Assembly: GCA_963693365.1 (NCBI GenBank)
Contig: CAVNZM010000004.1
Coordinates: 12,772,001-12,836,000, forward strand
Direction: 5' to 3'
Length of the DNA stretch: 64,000 bases
Origin: Amoebidium appalachense
Lineage: Eukaryota; Ichthyosporea
Shown: positions 22,600 through 36,750 of the stretch, piece after piece
Layout of the letters: each line of letters begins with the position of its first letter
How positions within the stretch are numbered: position 1 is the first letter of the stretch
Translations under genes and position numbers: made by a program
Notes under the pieces: model-generated
The model's input: only the letters and a program-made list of their open reading frames with translations
The model's database searches: none
What the model was told of the DNA's origin: nothing

Positions 22600-23004
22600 T
22601 GATGGTGGTGGTGGTGTTGAAGGGGGAGGGGGGGGGGGGGAGGGGGGGTGGAAACAAGCAAGATAAACTACCTGTGCACGGTGCTCTTCGACCGTTGCCT
22701 TGCCGCCACTGAAGGCATACTTGTTGATCTGCACCAGCAAATAGTCGGGAATTGAGGTTAGATATGGAGGTGGGTACATGGGTGCAGCACACAGAAAAGA
22801 TGGCAGAGTGAATTCAGGCCAGGTCTTGACTAGGCAAGTGTATGTGTGCGCTAAATATTTTTATGGGCGCACGAATACTGCTGCAAATTTTCTACCTGCC
22901 TCCATATGTGCATGCATGTGCACTCTCGTGTGCATGTATGCGTGTGTGTCAGGTGGTATAGGCTTCTTCTTCTTCTTCTTCTTCTTTTTTTCTGTGTGTG
23001 TGTG

Positions 23005-23039
<35 letters not shown>

Positions 23040-23426
23040 GCACGGACCTTGTTTTTGACCTGGTTGGGGGTGTCTGTGACGAAGATGGCCGACGAGTCCA
23101 CACTGGCACTCATCTTCGTGCCTGGGCCCTACACCAACACAAATATGGGTCAGTTGCTCTATCTTGGCTAGGGCCTTCAGGCATCGTGTATAAGGGCTTA
23201 GATATGTTCAATGTGCAAACGCACACACGTACACACGCACGGACACATGCACACATGTACACGCAGACACACACAGGTTCGCACACACATATACGGTTCA
23301 ATGTTGATAGGGAAAAACTATGGACATGTGCCCAACTTTACACCAAACCCAATTTGAATTGCTGCTGGATTACAAACACCTTAACTTGATCCCAGCATTT
23401 CACATCAAACAGTCCGCCCAGGGGGA

Positions 23427-23496
<70 letters not shown>

Positions 23497-23567
23497 GCTC
23501 AGGACGAAGTACAATCGACATTTACACCGTCCAGATAGGCTAAACTGAACGCACGAATAGAGTGATC

Positions 23568-23664
<97 letters not shown>

Positions 23665-24084
23665 CTCTCTACCTGCAGTGCGGGAAAGAACTTTGAGTGG
23701 ATGAGGGCAGGCTTCTTGCATTTCATGCCGGGGGCAATGTCTCGGGTCAGCCGGAAATACGGGTCCTGTGGCATAGCAAAGTTGGATTGGTCACTTACGC
23801 ATAATATTCAATAGCTAAACGATCGCACGAGTGGCTAAACTGCAAAACCAAACGATAGTGGATAGCTAAAAACACAAATCGAGAAGACGGATAGCTAAAA
23901 ACACAAATCGAGAAGACGGTTGTATATGCAAGAGGGTATTCTTGTGCAGTCATGGGTACTTCACATTTCACTTACGCGCAAAAGCACAGCTGACAGGCGA
24001 ATTATAGAATGGTTTGTTATTTTATCAATTTTGTTATATGGTGGTGGTGGTGGTGGTGAATGAAGGTGTATGTGTATGTGTGTT

Positions 24085-24117
<33 letters not shown>

Positions 24118-26196
24118 GCACGTGTGTGTGTTGCGGGGGGAGGGGGGAGGAGGATACCTGGTCGATAGCGCAGGGAATGAGGCAGGGAATGTCCTTCTTG
24201 GTGCCAAAGATGTGGGGGAAGGTGTTGCTGAAGCAGGGGGCAATCTGCACGGCAGGAAATCCGATCTTGCCAATGGGATCGCTGTATTACGGGGGGGAGG
24301 GGGAGGGGTTAGAATGCGGCACTCAATATTAAGGACAAAGCCATTAAAACAGAAATAGGTGGATGGCACAGAGTGGCATGCAAAGACACGCCAAGGGAGT
24401 GTACCAAACAGGCTGAGTAAACTCTCCCTTTTGGGGGGAGGTGGCTGGGGGTTGGTTGTCAAGGCAAATTGCGTGCAGCAAACACATCCCTCAATATACT
24501 ATGGACCGATGTGGAACCAGCATTGGCATCTATTCCCACAACCCTTCGGCTCTCTCTATCTCTCATCATTCCAGCTTGGCGCGGCTGCCCCCCCCCCCCC
24601 CTCCCCCCCCCCCCCCTCCCCCTCTCCTCTTCCGCTCACCTCCCCCTTTCCTTCTTCACACAACCACTCATTCCCGGACACACTCACACACCCGCCCTAG
24701 CCCCCATACACCAACACAGCACCCCACACAACATACAAGGTTCAGATCAATAACACAGCACCCATTCCTTTGCTTTTCCGCTTGTAAACAAAAGCTCAGC
24801 CAGCCATGTGCACTGCAAACAGCACACACACTGTCCACAAGTCATGCACCACCCTCCCTGTGTATGGCCATGTGCCTCAGTGCAAACCACACATACTTAA
24901 AGTGAACGCTCGTATGAATGCACGTGGGAGGGCAGCCAAAAGCCCCCAGAAGCCGGAGGGGGAGGGGAGGGGGACGGGGGGGGGAGAGGGGGGGGGGGGG
25001 GGGGGGGGGGGATTTGTTTGGATGCTCCATAAAGTACGAAGTACACATATACAACGGACAACACAATGCAGGTGCAAACCACACATAGGGACTAAGCATA
25101 ATAAGAGGGGGGGGGGGGAACGGGGGTGAAGGTGATGTGTTGGTACCTTTCTTTGAAGCCAAATACGGACGATGCCTGGTTAAGGTTGATGCGTTTTTGG
25201 ATTTGCAGAATCTGTGGGTACATCGTGCTGTGGCCCAACACGTTAGAATTCCAAACCCCCCCCCCCCCCCCCCCTCCCCCCCCCCTCCCCCCCCATCCTC
25301 CCTGTCCCCCTCTTTCTCACACACATACGCGTAAAAGAAAGAAGAGAAGAAAGAAAACCATCGACTGGACAACCTCACCATACCCCCCCCAATGCTGTTC
25401 CAGTTACATGATATAGCAAGAAGCACAGGGCAGGGGAAGAAATGATATCGTCCCCATACGTATCCCGCGTACATTCGAGAGAGGCAGCACACGGGACGAA
25501 GAGGCAAAACCACACAACTCAATGTTTGCACACACAGCACAGACCCCCCCCCCCCCCAACACACACACATACACACCCATGCTCCCCCCTTCCCTCCCCC
25601 TCTCCGCCCAAACAACAACACGGACACACACGAACACACACACACACGCACACCCTCATGACCACACCCCTCAAACACACACACAAACGTGCCCACACAC
25701 ACGCGGCCACATACACACCGCACATACCCGATGTATTCGAGGTCGGAGAATATGAAGGTCTTCTCCTCCTTAAACCCACATGCAATAATGTCACGTGCAT
25801 TCTCAACCGTAAACCTGCGCACATCATCCAGCGTCACATTCTTCCACATGAACTTTTCATCGTCTGTGGAAGACAATGGAATGTTATGATATGGCAGAGT
25901 GTTCGAACATAAGGCAACAGCAATTATATAATGATACGTAGCCGCCTCCTCCCACTCCCCCCGGGGACCCCTCTGTACCCTCCTTCCACCCCACCCCTAC
26001 CCCACCACACCACACCCACAAACAATTGTCTTAGCCAATATCGTCAAATAGCGTAGAATCATGTCTGGTGTGAGAATCCGCACACGTACGTGCATGGATG
26101 CATGTGCATATGCATGTGATAGGTGTGTGTGTATGTGTGTATGTGGGTGGATGGGTGTGGGTAGGCCTGTGTGTGTGAGTTGTGTGTATGTGTTTG

Positions 26197-26280
<84 letters not shown>

Positions 26281-26377
26281 TGTGTGTGTGTGTGGAGGAG
26301 TGATGTCCTATGTTTTGTGCGGTGGAGTTGGGGGTGGGGGTGTTTTTTGTTTTTTTTTTGGAAGGGGGAAATGGGGT

Positions 26378-26418
<41 letters not shown>

Positions 26419-26863
26419 TACCAGTCATCTGGATGACAATGGGCACGTCGAAGACATCCTGCAGCCACCTGCCAGTCCCCACCGTCAGAAAACACCACAG
26501 GCTCACATGGTTCGTTGTGACTGGAGAGAAATCCCCACAGAGCAGCAAGACAGAAGAGAGAAGGGAAAGAGGCAGGGTTATGGGTAGCAACTGTGCAAGG
26601 GTTTCGCGAGAAGGGAGAGACCAAATCAAAAGGCCTTGTGGGGAAAAGGCAGGAGGAGTGGAGTGTAAAGGCAAAGAAAATAGAGAAGGAAGAGCCGACT
26701 TCAAAAAAAATATGGGGGGGGGGGGGGGGGGGAGCACATACTGGCAGAAGATGAAGGGGATCAAGTGGCCCAAGTGCAGGGCATCACTGCTGGGGCCACG
26801 GCCAGTATACAGGTAGAAGGGCTTGCCCTGCTCATACAGCGTCAGGATTTGGTCAAAGTCTCT

Positions 26864-26910
<47 letters not shown>

Positions 26911-28502
26911 GGTGTGTGTGTGTGGTGGGTGGGTCGGTGGGTGGGTGGGTGGGTGAAGGGAGAAGGGAGGATGTGTGTGTGTGTGTGTGTGTGTGTGTAT
27001 CCGTGTGTGTGCGTGTGCGTGTGTGTCCGTCTGTCCGTGTGTGTATGTGTTATGTCTAAAGCGAGAGGGGAGAAAGTGTGTGTGTGTGTGTGTGTGTGTG
27101 TGGTAGTGGTGGTGGTGGTGGTGTGTGTCTGCGGGGCGCGGGGGGGGGGGGGGGGGGGGGGGGGGAAGGTTAGAATCCGTTATGGAGTAAGCATAAAAAT
27201 TCATAACGCACAACACCATGGTTTGGCAGATTGCAAAGTGCACAGAAAGGGCATGCATCACAACAGGCGGGAAGGGGCGCGGCGGGGTTGGGGGAGGTGA
27301 GGGGGGGTTTGAATGCGGAACACGGTACGAAGTACGCATACATGAAGGACACATGCAAAGGCAAATATTCAAGTATGCAACATAGCCATGCGCACAGTAT
27401 GCGTCATAAGCAGAGCCCGAGGGGGGGGGGGGGGGGGGGGGGTTTGAATGCGTCAAAAAGTACGAAGTACACAAGAACAAACGGATAACACGATGCAGAA
27501 TGCAAGCCATACATAAAGAGTATGCATAATAAGCAGAGCCCATCCTCAGGGGGGGCCCACGTCATCCACAGTACCCGAGTTTCGACCTATTCCCCTCGTT
27601 AACGAAACCCAACTCAGATACTGTTTCACTTGAACATGAGTAGGTCACCCGTCTTGATCAGAGACGAGCAGGGTTGCTTATGCAGGCAAGGGCAGTGGGA
27701 AAGGCCGGGGGTTAAAGTTGCAGCAGTAAGCAGAAGCAAGAAAAATATAGATAGGAACTCAGGGGGGGGGGGGGGGATCACTTAATCGGAAAGCAGAAAG
27801 TGGGATGGCAGGTGGTGCGTGTGTGTCTGTATGTGTTTTGAAAGGGAATTGGATGTTTGGGGGGGGGGGGGGGGGGGGGGGGGGAGCATGTGCAGGCACG
27901 CATGTATGTTTGCGTGTTAAAAATTCAGTATGAGCATCGTGCACCGAGAACGGAAGCATATGAGGACACGAGTGGGTACCGGGGGGTGCGATGGATGTTC
28001 GGGTGCGTGTGTGGGGGTGCCGGTAGGGGGGAGGGGGGGGGGGGGGGGGGGATTTTGTAGTTCTAAGCTGTCTGAAACAGGCAAGTAGTGACGTAACAGT
28101 CAAGGTACCTTCAAATAGGTCTCATTAAATATGAAATAGGCATCATAACACATGCAATAGTGAGCTACAAAAGGTGACTTTTCACTGAAAACTTTTGCCA
28201 CGATACAGTAGGATGTGCGTACGTGTGTGTGTGTTATAGGTGTGTGCGTGTGTGCTTGTGCTTGTGTGTTGAGAGCGCGTGCATGTACATATGTGTGTGT
28301 GTGTGTGTGTGTGTATGTGTGTGTGTGTACATGTGCGTGTGTGTGTCCTGGGTGTGCTAAGCCGTGCCATTGAACCAGTGTAGGCCTGAAACAGACTACG
28401 AATAGAGAAGGGTAGGAAGTTCTCCCTTGAATCAAGACACCCCCCTCCCCCCTCCCTCCAGCCATTCCCCCAGCATCCATCTACATCCCCACCCCCCCTT
28501 CC

Positions 28503-28553
<51 letters not shown>

Positions 28554-29074
28554 CCCTTAGGGGCAGAAAGGGGGGGCAGAGGGGGCAGAAAGTACGAGCC
28601 CTGCCAACAGAACCCCACCCATCCTCAGCCTAACAAAAATCTTCCCTGGAAAATTCAGCCACGGAAAAAGGGAGAAACAAGGAAGAGCAGAAGGGCCAAA
28701 CTCTCAAGATCAAAAGCGCTCGTGTGTGAGTGTGTGAGTATGTGTGGCTTCATGCTTGCGAACAGCGGACTGATTCCGGGGGGAGGGGGGAGGGGAGGGG
28801 GGGGGGGGAGGCGAGGAGACATGAAATACCTATGAGAGAAGAACACACCGCGCCTGAGCAGAATATGGGCCTTGCGGCCAGTGACCTTCTCAAAGCGCTC
28901 AATCAGTGCAGGATCAATGGGGGTGCTGCCAAACTCCCGAATCAGCTTGTCATAGTCTACCTCCTGCAAGGGCATGGTGTCATTGATTTGTCCTGGATGG
29001 CCCTACATTTATGGTTTGTAGGTGGTTGGTGATGGTTGGTGGTCCCGAAAAGTGCAGACCCTCTCATGAAGAAT

Positions 29075-29110
<36 letters not shown>

Positions 29111-30965
29111 GAATGCGGAACACGGTACGAAGTACACATACACGATGAGAAGCATGGTGCAGGACACATGCAAAGGCACACAATCAAGTATGCAACATCA
29201 GAATGCGCACAGTATGCGTCACAAGCAGAGCCCATCCTCAGGGAGGGCCCAAGTCACCAATTGTGTCCGAGTTTTGGGGGGTGGAGAGGGGGAGGGGAGG
29301 GGGGGGGGGAGGGGGGGGGGGAAAAGGCCAGCGAATGACATGGTTATTGGGCTGCAGTTTGGAAGAACAGAGATGATGTCAATTTGTTTACACATATCGG
29401 ATGTGTGGTCAACCAAATGCGAAGGAGCAAAAAACCCGGTGGGAGATATTGAAGGCAACCCCTGACGAGAGGGGAAGAGGGGGAGGGGGGGGGGGAGGGC
29501 CTTTGTGGGAAAACGTTCCACAGAACACAGAGTGACACAGAGAGCCCAGTCAAGCATATGAAATGACCTGCACACACGACAGAGTAGCCATATTCAAGAG
29601 AAGCATAAAGGTAAACACACAGTGGTAATGGTGGTGGTGGTGGTGGTGGTAGGGGGGGGGGAACGGGAGAGGAGTTGGAATGGGGAGAAGGAGGGGGGGG
29701 GGGGGGGGGGACAAGGGAGGTGAGAGGGAGGAGTGGAAAGCAGAAAGGGAGGGAACAGGAAAGAAGAGGATAAGGGTTGGGCAAAACGGAGGGGGCAAAG
29801 ACAGAGGGGAGCCGGGGGGGGGGGGGGGGGGGGGGGGGGGGCTTTTTTTTTTTTGGGGGGGGGGGGGGGTGGTAAGGAGACTGCCCGACAGGGAGGGGGG
29901 GGAGGAGGGGAGAGGAAGGGGCAGGGGATTGGGGGAAGGGGGGAGGGGGGGGGGGGGGGGGGAGGGTTCCACATACCTGCAGCACGCCGTCTACCTCTGC
30001 GCCCTGCACATCCCAGGGGGTGACCACCTGCTCCCCCGCCTGTGTTGCTGTGGCCGTGTTCTTTGCATCATTGATGGCTGCTTTGACGGCCTTGAGCTTC
30101 TCCACCTCCGCACTCACTACCTCCTTGGGTGCATTGTCGCTCTTGAGCTGCCGTACTGTGCGTGGTGGTCGTGTGGAGCTTTTAGATGGGGTTGGGTGAA
30201 GTGTGGGTTGTGAGGAAGAATGGGGATGGTGCAAGAGAGGAGTAGGAACGTGTCCAGTGGGTGTGTGTATGTGTGGGTGGGTGGGGGTCGGGGGAGGGGG
30301 AGGGGGGGGGGGATGCGGGGTGGGTGGGTGGGGGGGGAGGGGGTAAGGGAAGGGGGAGGAGCAGGGGCCTTTGGTGGGGGGAAGGGGGGGGGGGAGGGGG
30401 CGGGGCGAGGACATGGGTAGAAGGGAGCAGAATAACTGGAAAGTAGTAGGAAATTGTTGCTGCAACACAGATCACAACTGGGAAATAAAAAGGAAGGATG
30501 GCCTATGTTAGGGGCCAAGGGGGGGAAAGGGGGGGAAGGGGGGGGGGGGGGGGGAGAAGGGGGGCGGGGGAAGGGGGGGGGGGGGGTATCAGGCAAGAAG
30601 GAAGGTTGAGGTATTTGGGGGAAAGTCAAGTCGTCAAAGAGCAAGAGAAACCAATGCTTACAGGCGTGCGTGGATGGACGGAACAGGAATAGTTGAGACG
30701 TGATAGGCCATAAAGCCCCGCTTGTGTGTTGTGTTTTTCGGGGAGGAAGGGAGGGGGGGGAGGGGAGAAAAGGGGTCGGAGGAGAGGGGAGGGTTGGGGG
30801 GGAGGGGGAGGGGGGAGGAAGATGAGATGAGCCGACCGGCCGGTCTGTCACTATCCAATTTTTTTCTTTTTTTGCTTATATAGCCTGTGTTGCCCATGAC
30901 CCCAACATACCCTTCTGGGCCTGCTGCTCGAGCTCCAGCTCCAGTTCCTTGATCTTGTCTGCCAT
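20978..30965 (-). CDS. WARS1: Tryptophanyl-tRNA synthetase, cytosolic, with WHEP domain; 14 exons
   Basis: Charges tRNA-Trp in the cytosol. Exons (5' to 3'): 30965-30911, 30155-29977, 28963-28830, 26861-26742, 26468-26422, 25863-25728, 25227-25147, 24281-24158, 23765-23673, 23128-23048, 22728-22672, 22227-22144, 21575-21489, 21043-20978. They total 1344 nt, exactly 447 codons plus TGA, and every junction keeps phase. Residues about 19-50 form a WHEP tRNA-binding domain ([14 protein letters not shown]). Class I signatures are intact: HLGH at about 152-155 within [14 protein letters not shown], and KMSAS at about 328-332. The eukaryotic [30 protein letters not shown] and AFSGGK segments are present, and the C-terminal RRFMSVRP matches the family end. 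Length is close to human WARS1. Introns hold nearly all the simple repeats between 21 and 31 kb. Head-to-head with the GH18 gene. Confidence 0.96.
22398..22598. repeat. Facing (AC)n and (GT)n runs in a TrpRS intron
   Basis: A CA run (22398-22456), a short G tract and a GT run (22520-22598) form an imperfect hairpin-prone structure in the intron before exon 22227-22144. Confidence 0.85.
23576..23664. repeat. (GA)n then poly-G beside a 5' splice site
   Basis: About 28 GA units then a G run. On the sense (-) strand this is poly-C followed by (TC)n, immediately downstream of the donor at 23672. Confidence 0.9.
26199..26294. repeat. (GT)n microsatellite in TrpRS intron
   Basis: About 47 GT units, interrupted once by TATG, in the intron between exons 26468-26422 and 25863-25728. 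Confidence 0.95.
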
Positions 30966-31976
30966 GTTTGCTGTGGAGGTGCACTTTGCGTTAGAAATGC
31001 TGGATAAGTGATTATCAGGCCTGTGGCAAATTGCAGATGGAGGTATGACTGTGTGGGTATAGGTGCAGATGTATGGGTGAGCCTGCATATGCGCGCGCGC
31101 GCGCGCACGTGTGTGTGTGTGTGTGTGTGTGTCTGTGTGTGTGTGTTTGAACGCGGCCGACCAGAGGTCGGGGAAGGCGTGCGTATGCGCGTACATATGC
31201 ATACGTGCAGGTGTCCGTGTTGTGCGTACGTCCGTGTGCATGTGGCCTCTATCAGCTCATGGCGGGGTGCACCCAGCGCCATGAGCAAAAAGACAACATG
31301 GCAAAAGGACCCTCTAAATATGCACATGAAAATAACATGCGGTGGTCTGGAGAGAGAAGGACCCAGACGTATACGAATAAGACTAAATAAACTCTTGAGT
31401 TGTAGGAATGGAAAGAAACAGACACCGGGGCAGGGCACAGGCTTTAAGCGCAAGCATAACCCCTTGGCATAAATAAACAGCATCTAAGCTCTCACACACG
31501 CATAACTTATCTGCTAAACCTTAGCTACACACCTTGACTTTTACACAGAGAAAAAGATATCAAAACTAGAAGGCTTGAGTGATACCGTTTCTGGACCAGC
31601 AACTACATGTACAGAGCTTTTGTATTCAAACGAGGTGCGCTTGAAGACCATGAGTCATGCCGGTTGCGAGCTTGCGACACGTGAAGTTTGTTGTGAATGC
31701 CTTATTTGTACTAGAAGTAAGTAGTATGATTGGCGCATAGTCGTGGAGTTTAGTTGCCACGGTTATGTAATTCACAGCGCAATATTACTCAATCGAGTGA
31801 CTTCAGCAAAGTTCACTGTTGGGTCCCTTTGTTCCTTTTCCTTTTCTTTGTCTTTCCTGTAAAGTTTTCGGAAGCGTTTCACACTGGGAGAGAGATGCAA
31901 GCTGAAGAAACCAAAAAGAAGAGGTAGCAGTATTGAGCTCTAGGGCGTTGAGGATTGCATGTAGGCTGTGTCAAAG
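30966..31976. other. Divergent intergenic region between TrpRS and GH18 genes
   Basis: About 1 kb between two start codons on opposite strands, so it should hold both promoters. It has (GC)n/(GT)n at 31091-31146. I saw no clear TATA box for either gene. Confidence 0.5.
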
Positions 31977-34798
31977 ATGTTGCCCCAGTGGTTGCTACAG
32001 GCTTGCGCGCTCTTTTTTAACGCACACCTGGTTACCTCAAACCAAAACATTCAACAAGCAAACGTGAGCGAAACTACATTACATACCACAACACACATAA
32101 CCGTAACAACAACAAGCACCACACACACAACCATCACCGTAGAGGTTACCTCTTCTGGTGTAGTCCTTCCGGTGAGTGCCGAGGATGTAAGATCCAACGA
32201 GCCTGTGTCGGGCTTCGCCGTAGCTGGCTATATTCCGGAATGGCGCTACGACCAGGTGGATTGGGACGCAGTAGCGGAGCATCTCACACAGATGATCCTG
32301 TTTTCGTTAGAGGTCGGCCAAAATGGATTGCCCTCTGCCCTAGACCGATTACCAAACGAGAAACATCTAAAAGCAGCTCGCTTAGCAGCAAACAGAACGA
32401 AGAGCAAACTTATAATCTGTTTTGGTGGCAACGCCCGTAGCGCAGGTTTTCCAGCAATGGTAGCCACACGAGAAGGGAGAACGAAATTTATACGAGCATT
32501 GGTGAGTCTGTGCGACGAACATGGCCTGGACGGAGTTGATTACAACTGGGAATACCCACGGGGAAAGGAGGAGTGGGAGAACCTTTTTCTACTGCTAAAA
32601 GAAACAAAGCAGGTGTTTTCTTTGGAGGGAAAAGGCCGCATAGTGACTATGGCATACTATCCGGACGGGCGCCAGGAGCAATTATTGGCATATGGAGGGG
32701 CAGGTGAACATGTAGATTACCTTCACATCATGGCCTACGACCAGCATGGCAGACACTCGACCATGGAGCTTGCCAAGGCGGCGGTCAAGCAGGTATGCTA
32801 AACTGACGGACGGTTTTTTCTCTTAAAGCAACGACAGCAAAATTAGAGACCCGCCTCCTCTGTTCTTGGTTTTACGATACACAGCCCACATACACCTGTG
32901 CAACCACGTACACAAGCTTCGAGTCATATGCGCACAAACACTATGCCTGCCTTCCTAATCTTCCCCCTCCTCCCCAACCCCCAACCCCTGCCTCCGTATC
33001 TTCCTCTCAAAGATGTCACTCCACACAACCAGGTAATTTCCTCCGTTTCTCACGCTTACTCTCAACTGTTTGCCCCTGCACCTCTATATCCATCATTCGA
33101 AGGTGCTGCCACTCCTCTTCTCCCCTACTCCCCTACTCCCCTTCCCGTCCCCTCCCGCCGGCGCTCAAATAGGCACTCACTTGCACCCATCTCCCTCTCC
33201 ATTCCCATGACATTTTTGGTCACGCACAATCGGATCTCTATTCCACGACATGTCTTCTCAAACCGGTTGTAAACTTCCTTAGCCCGACCTTGTTTTCTCT
33301 GTGTAGAAGTATCATTTACCCACGTTTTTGGATTTGTACAAGCCGCGTGATATCTCTCTGTCTGAGCTTTGTCGTCCATACATCTATGAAATCCCCCCCT
33401 CCCCCCACCCACCCACCCACCCACCCACCCACCCGCCCCTACCCCTCTCCCCCCCTCCCCCTCCCTCCCCATTCTTTCTTCTCTTTTCTTTCTCCCCCCT
33501 CTCTCTCCTCTAGTCCCTCTCCCTCCCTCCCTCCCTCTCTCCCTCCACGCCCCACCACACACATACATACACCCACACCCACACCCACACACACACACAC
33601 ACACACACACCTCTCTCTCTCTCTCTCTCTCTCCTCCCCCACCCCTTCCGTTCCGCCCTCTCGTCTGTCTATCTGTGTTTATGTGTGTCTCTCTCTCCCG
33701 TCCCCCAGTCCCCTTACCCCCCCCCCCCCCCTCCCCCCCCCAAACACATGCACACCCCCCTCCCCACCCCCTCCCTAACCACATGCGAGAGGTCATGGAG
33801 TCAGACTCTGCCAGTTTTGTGCAGTGATAGACCCCCTCCCCCCGCACCCACCCGGCGGATGAGTTCTGGTTAGCTACCTTCTACCTGCCTTTTTTTTCTC
33901 GTTTCTAGTCTCTTTGCTTCCATGTTTGCCACTTTTTGATGCCCCCTCCCCCCCCCCCCCCCCTTTTCCCTCACCAAAACTAAAAAAGAAAAAAATTAGA
34001 AATATCATGTGTTGTTAACGGCAGTCTTACTCCGAAAATCTCAGTTCTAGAAATGGACTGGGATTGTGCTTGTGTTTGGAGGTGTGTGGGTGTTTTCTTT
34101 GTCGTGTGTGTGGTGTCGTGTGCGGGGGGGGAAGGGGAGGAGTGGGGGAGCATGCCACCAAGAACTTTTATTAGGGGAATGATATGGATATTCACATTTA
34201 GATGTAGAGGTTGGACTCTCTTTAATAGTTAAATTTCACACTCTCTTCTGTTTGTGCGTGTGTCGATGTGGTGGTGTGGTGGTGGTGGTGGTGGTGTGGG
34301 TGGGTGGGGATGGGTGGGGGTGGATTCGGGTGGATGGGGGTGGGTGGGTGGGTGGGGGTGTGTGTGTGGTGGTGGTGGTGGTTGGTGATGGAAGGGGGGG
34401 GGGGGGGGGGGGGGGGGGGGGTGGATCCTAATAGGTTTCATCATGTCTTTTTTTGGTGGTGTTGGTGGTGTGTTTGTGTTCGAGGGGAGGGGGGGGAGGG
34501 GGGAGGGGGGGGGGGGGGGGAGGTAAGAAGTAAACCGATGCGGATGAAGGTTTTAGGAGTTCTCGTTCTGTGATGTGTGCTTTTTGTGTTTGTCCATTTT
34601 GTGCATGTGTTTTTTTTAAGAATAGGTGTTTGAGAGGGGGGGGGGGGGGGGGATGGGGGAGGCCCTACTCTTTCCTAATGACTGTCAATTGGAGTGAAAT
34701 GAACCATTGTATTCGTCGATGTGGATAGATGTTACTGATAGTACCACCATGTGTTGTGGATTGTAGCCACACCCCACCCCCACTTCCCCCCCTTCCCC

Positions 34799-34850
<52 letters not shown>

Positions 34851-35294
34851 AAACCTACACAACCACAGTCTCTTTCTCTCCACCCTTTGTCTCTCTTGGT
34901 CTCTTGTTCTATCCCTCTCCCTCTCCCTCTCTTTCCCTCTGTGTATGTGTGTGTGTGTGTGTGGCTATCTCACTCTCTCTGTGTGTTTGTGTGCGAGCGC
35001 GCACCTCTCTCTCTCTCTCTGTTTCTCTTTCTCTGTCTCTGTGTCCGTGTTTGTGTGTGTGTCTGTCTGTCTGTCTGTTGTGTGTCTGTGTGTGTATGTT
35101 TGTGTGTCTCTCTCTCAACCTCACACTATCTCTCTTCTTTCTCTTTCCTCCTGTGTGTGTGTGTATGGGCGGGTGGGTGTGTTGTGTCTCCGCCTCGCTT
35201 ATTCGTCTCGCTCGCTCGCTCTCTCTCGCTCACTTTGGCGACTCCTTGCCTTTCTCTCCTCTCCCCCCCCACCCCACCCCTCCCTTTCCCGTTC

Positions 35295-35335
<41 letters not shown>

Positions 35336-35712
35336 CCCCCCCACGCTCTCTGCAGCCCTCCCCCCCTCTCGACCTATTTTTACTCTCTCTCTCTCTCTAT
35401 CTCTCTCTCTCTTTATCTCTCTAGGCTCTTCCCCCCTCCCTTTCCCCCCTCCCTCCTCTCACTCTCCCCCCCCCCCCCCCCCCTCCCCCCCCCCCCCCCT
35501 GAGTCTCTCTCTCTCCTCTCTTCCTCCCTCTCTCTCTCTCTCCCTCCCTCCCTCCCTCCCTCCCTCCCTCCCCCTCCCTCCCTCCCTCTCCCTCCCTCCC
35601 TCCCTCCCTCTCTCCCTCCCTCCCTCCCTCTCTCCTTGCCCCCCCCACCCGTCCCTTTTTCTCACTGTGTGTGTCTGAGTCTGAGTCTGTGTGCGCATGC
35701 GTACTTCACTCC

Positions 35713-35745
<33 letters not shown>

Positions 35746-36180
35746 CGGTCCCCAACCCACCGTTTCTTGCTCCTCCCACCTCTAACTGACAAAATCACAC
35801 ACCAGGCCAAGCAGCACCTTCCAGCACACAAGGTCACACTGGGTGTGCCGTTCTATGCCCGCCACATCAACACCGGTGAGTGGAAAACATACAATGAGCT
35901 GGTGCGTCAGTTTGCTGACAATCTGGATGAAAGTACGGACGAGGTGGATGGGTGGTACTTTAACGGTGCAAAGACAATTAGGAAGAAAACTAGATTGGCA
36001 AAGAGGGAGGGGTTGGGTGGGATTATGATTTGGGAGGTGGGGCAGGACGTGCATCCCTCCCATGAGATGTCTTTGCACTCTGCCATTATGAAAGCACGGT
36101 TGGGAAAGAAACAGAAGAAGGGGGCTGTAGAAACATATGAGAGAGAGGTAAAACCAAAAAGAATACCAGATGAGTTGTAG
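31977..36180 (+). CDS. Secreted GH18 (chitinase-like) protein, two exons
   Basis: Exons 31977-32792 and 35806-36180 join in phase to 396 aa plus TAG. The start MLPQWLLQACALFF begins a signal peptide (about residues 1-21), followed by a Thr-rich stretch (TTTSTTHTTIT) typical of an O-glycosylated linker. The GH18 barrel starts at about residue 78 (AVAGYIPEWRYD). The substrate strand SKLIICFGGNA and the active-site motif DGVDYNWEYP are present: the catalytic Glu is kept, but the Asp two positions before it in DxxDxDxE is Asn. Further strands VTMAYYPDG, YLHIMAYDQHG, LGVPFYARH and GGIMIWEVGQD follow the family order. Likely acts on chitin or related N-acetylglucosamine polymers outside the cell or in the secretory route. 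The C-terminus is Lys-rich (GKKQKKG). The 3-kb intron is almost all low-complexity. Confidence 0.9.
33395..35660. repeat. Pyrimidine-rich (TC)n/(CCCT)n intron of the GH18 gene
   Basis: (ACCC)n at 33411-33435, (CA)n-(TC)n at 33583-33632, GGTGG-rich patches at 34265-34400, poly-C/poly-A at 34796-34848, then (TC)n and (CCCT)n at 34915-35640. No extra exon recognised within. Confidence 0.8.
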
Positions 36181-36453
36181 TGTCGCATGTTTTATGGGTA
36201 CTTAGTTCTTTGAATGTAGCAGGCTCGGGTCAAGGCAAATTATTCCATGCGTGTACAAAAGCAATTATGCGTCATGTACATGCAGGCATTTTGGTGAATG
36301 TTACACGATGCTTTATACAATTAACTCAGACGTACAGAGTGAAATGGAAGTGTGATCCTGCGTGGATGCGGGTGTGCAGTGCAACGAGCATGCCCCGGGC
36401 CCACGTTCATGATGCTTGAAAGATGTGTGTGTGTATGTGTGCAACAGGTGGGA

Positions 36454-36484
<31 letters not shown>

Positions 36485-36684
36485 CTATTATGTGTACGCC
36501 TGCAGTGCCACGTGTGTGTTCCTGCATGTGGTGCACGACTAGGACCTTGCAGTGTGGTGCAGGTGTATGGGTGACACGCCTGGTAGGCCACCAAGTAGAG
36601 AATGCAGTGGCTTCGAATTCACACCGGGTCCATGACCCCCCCCCCCCCCCCCCTCCCCACCTCTCTCTCCCCCACAAAAAAAAT

Positions 36685-36750
<66 letters not shown>

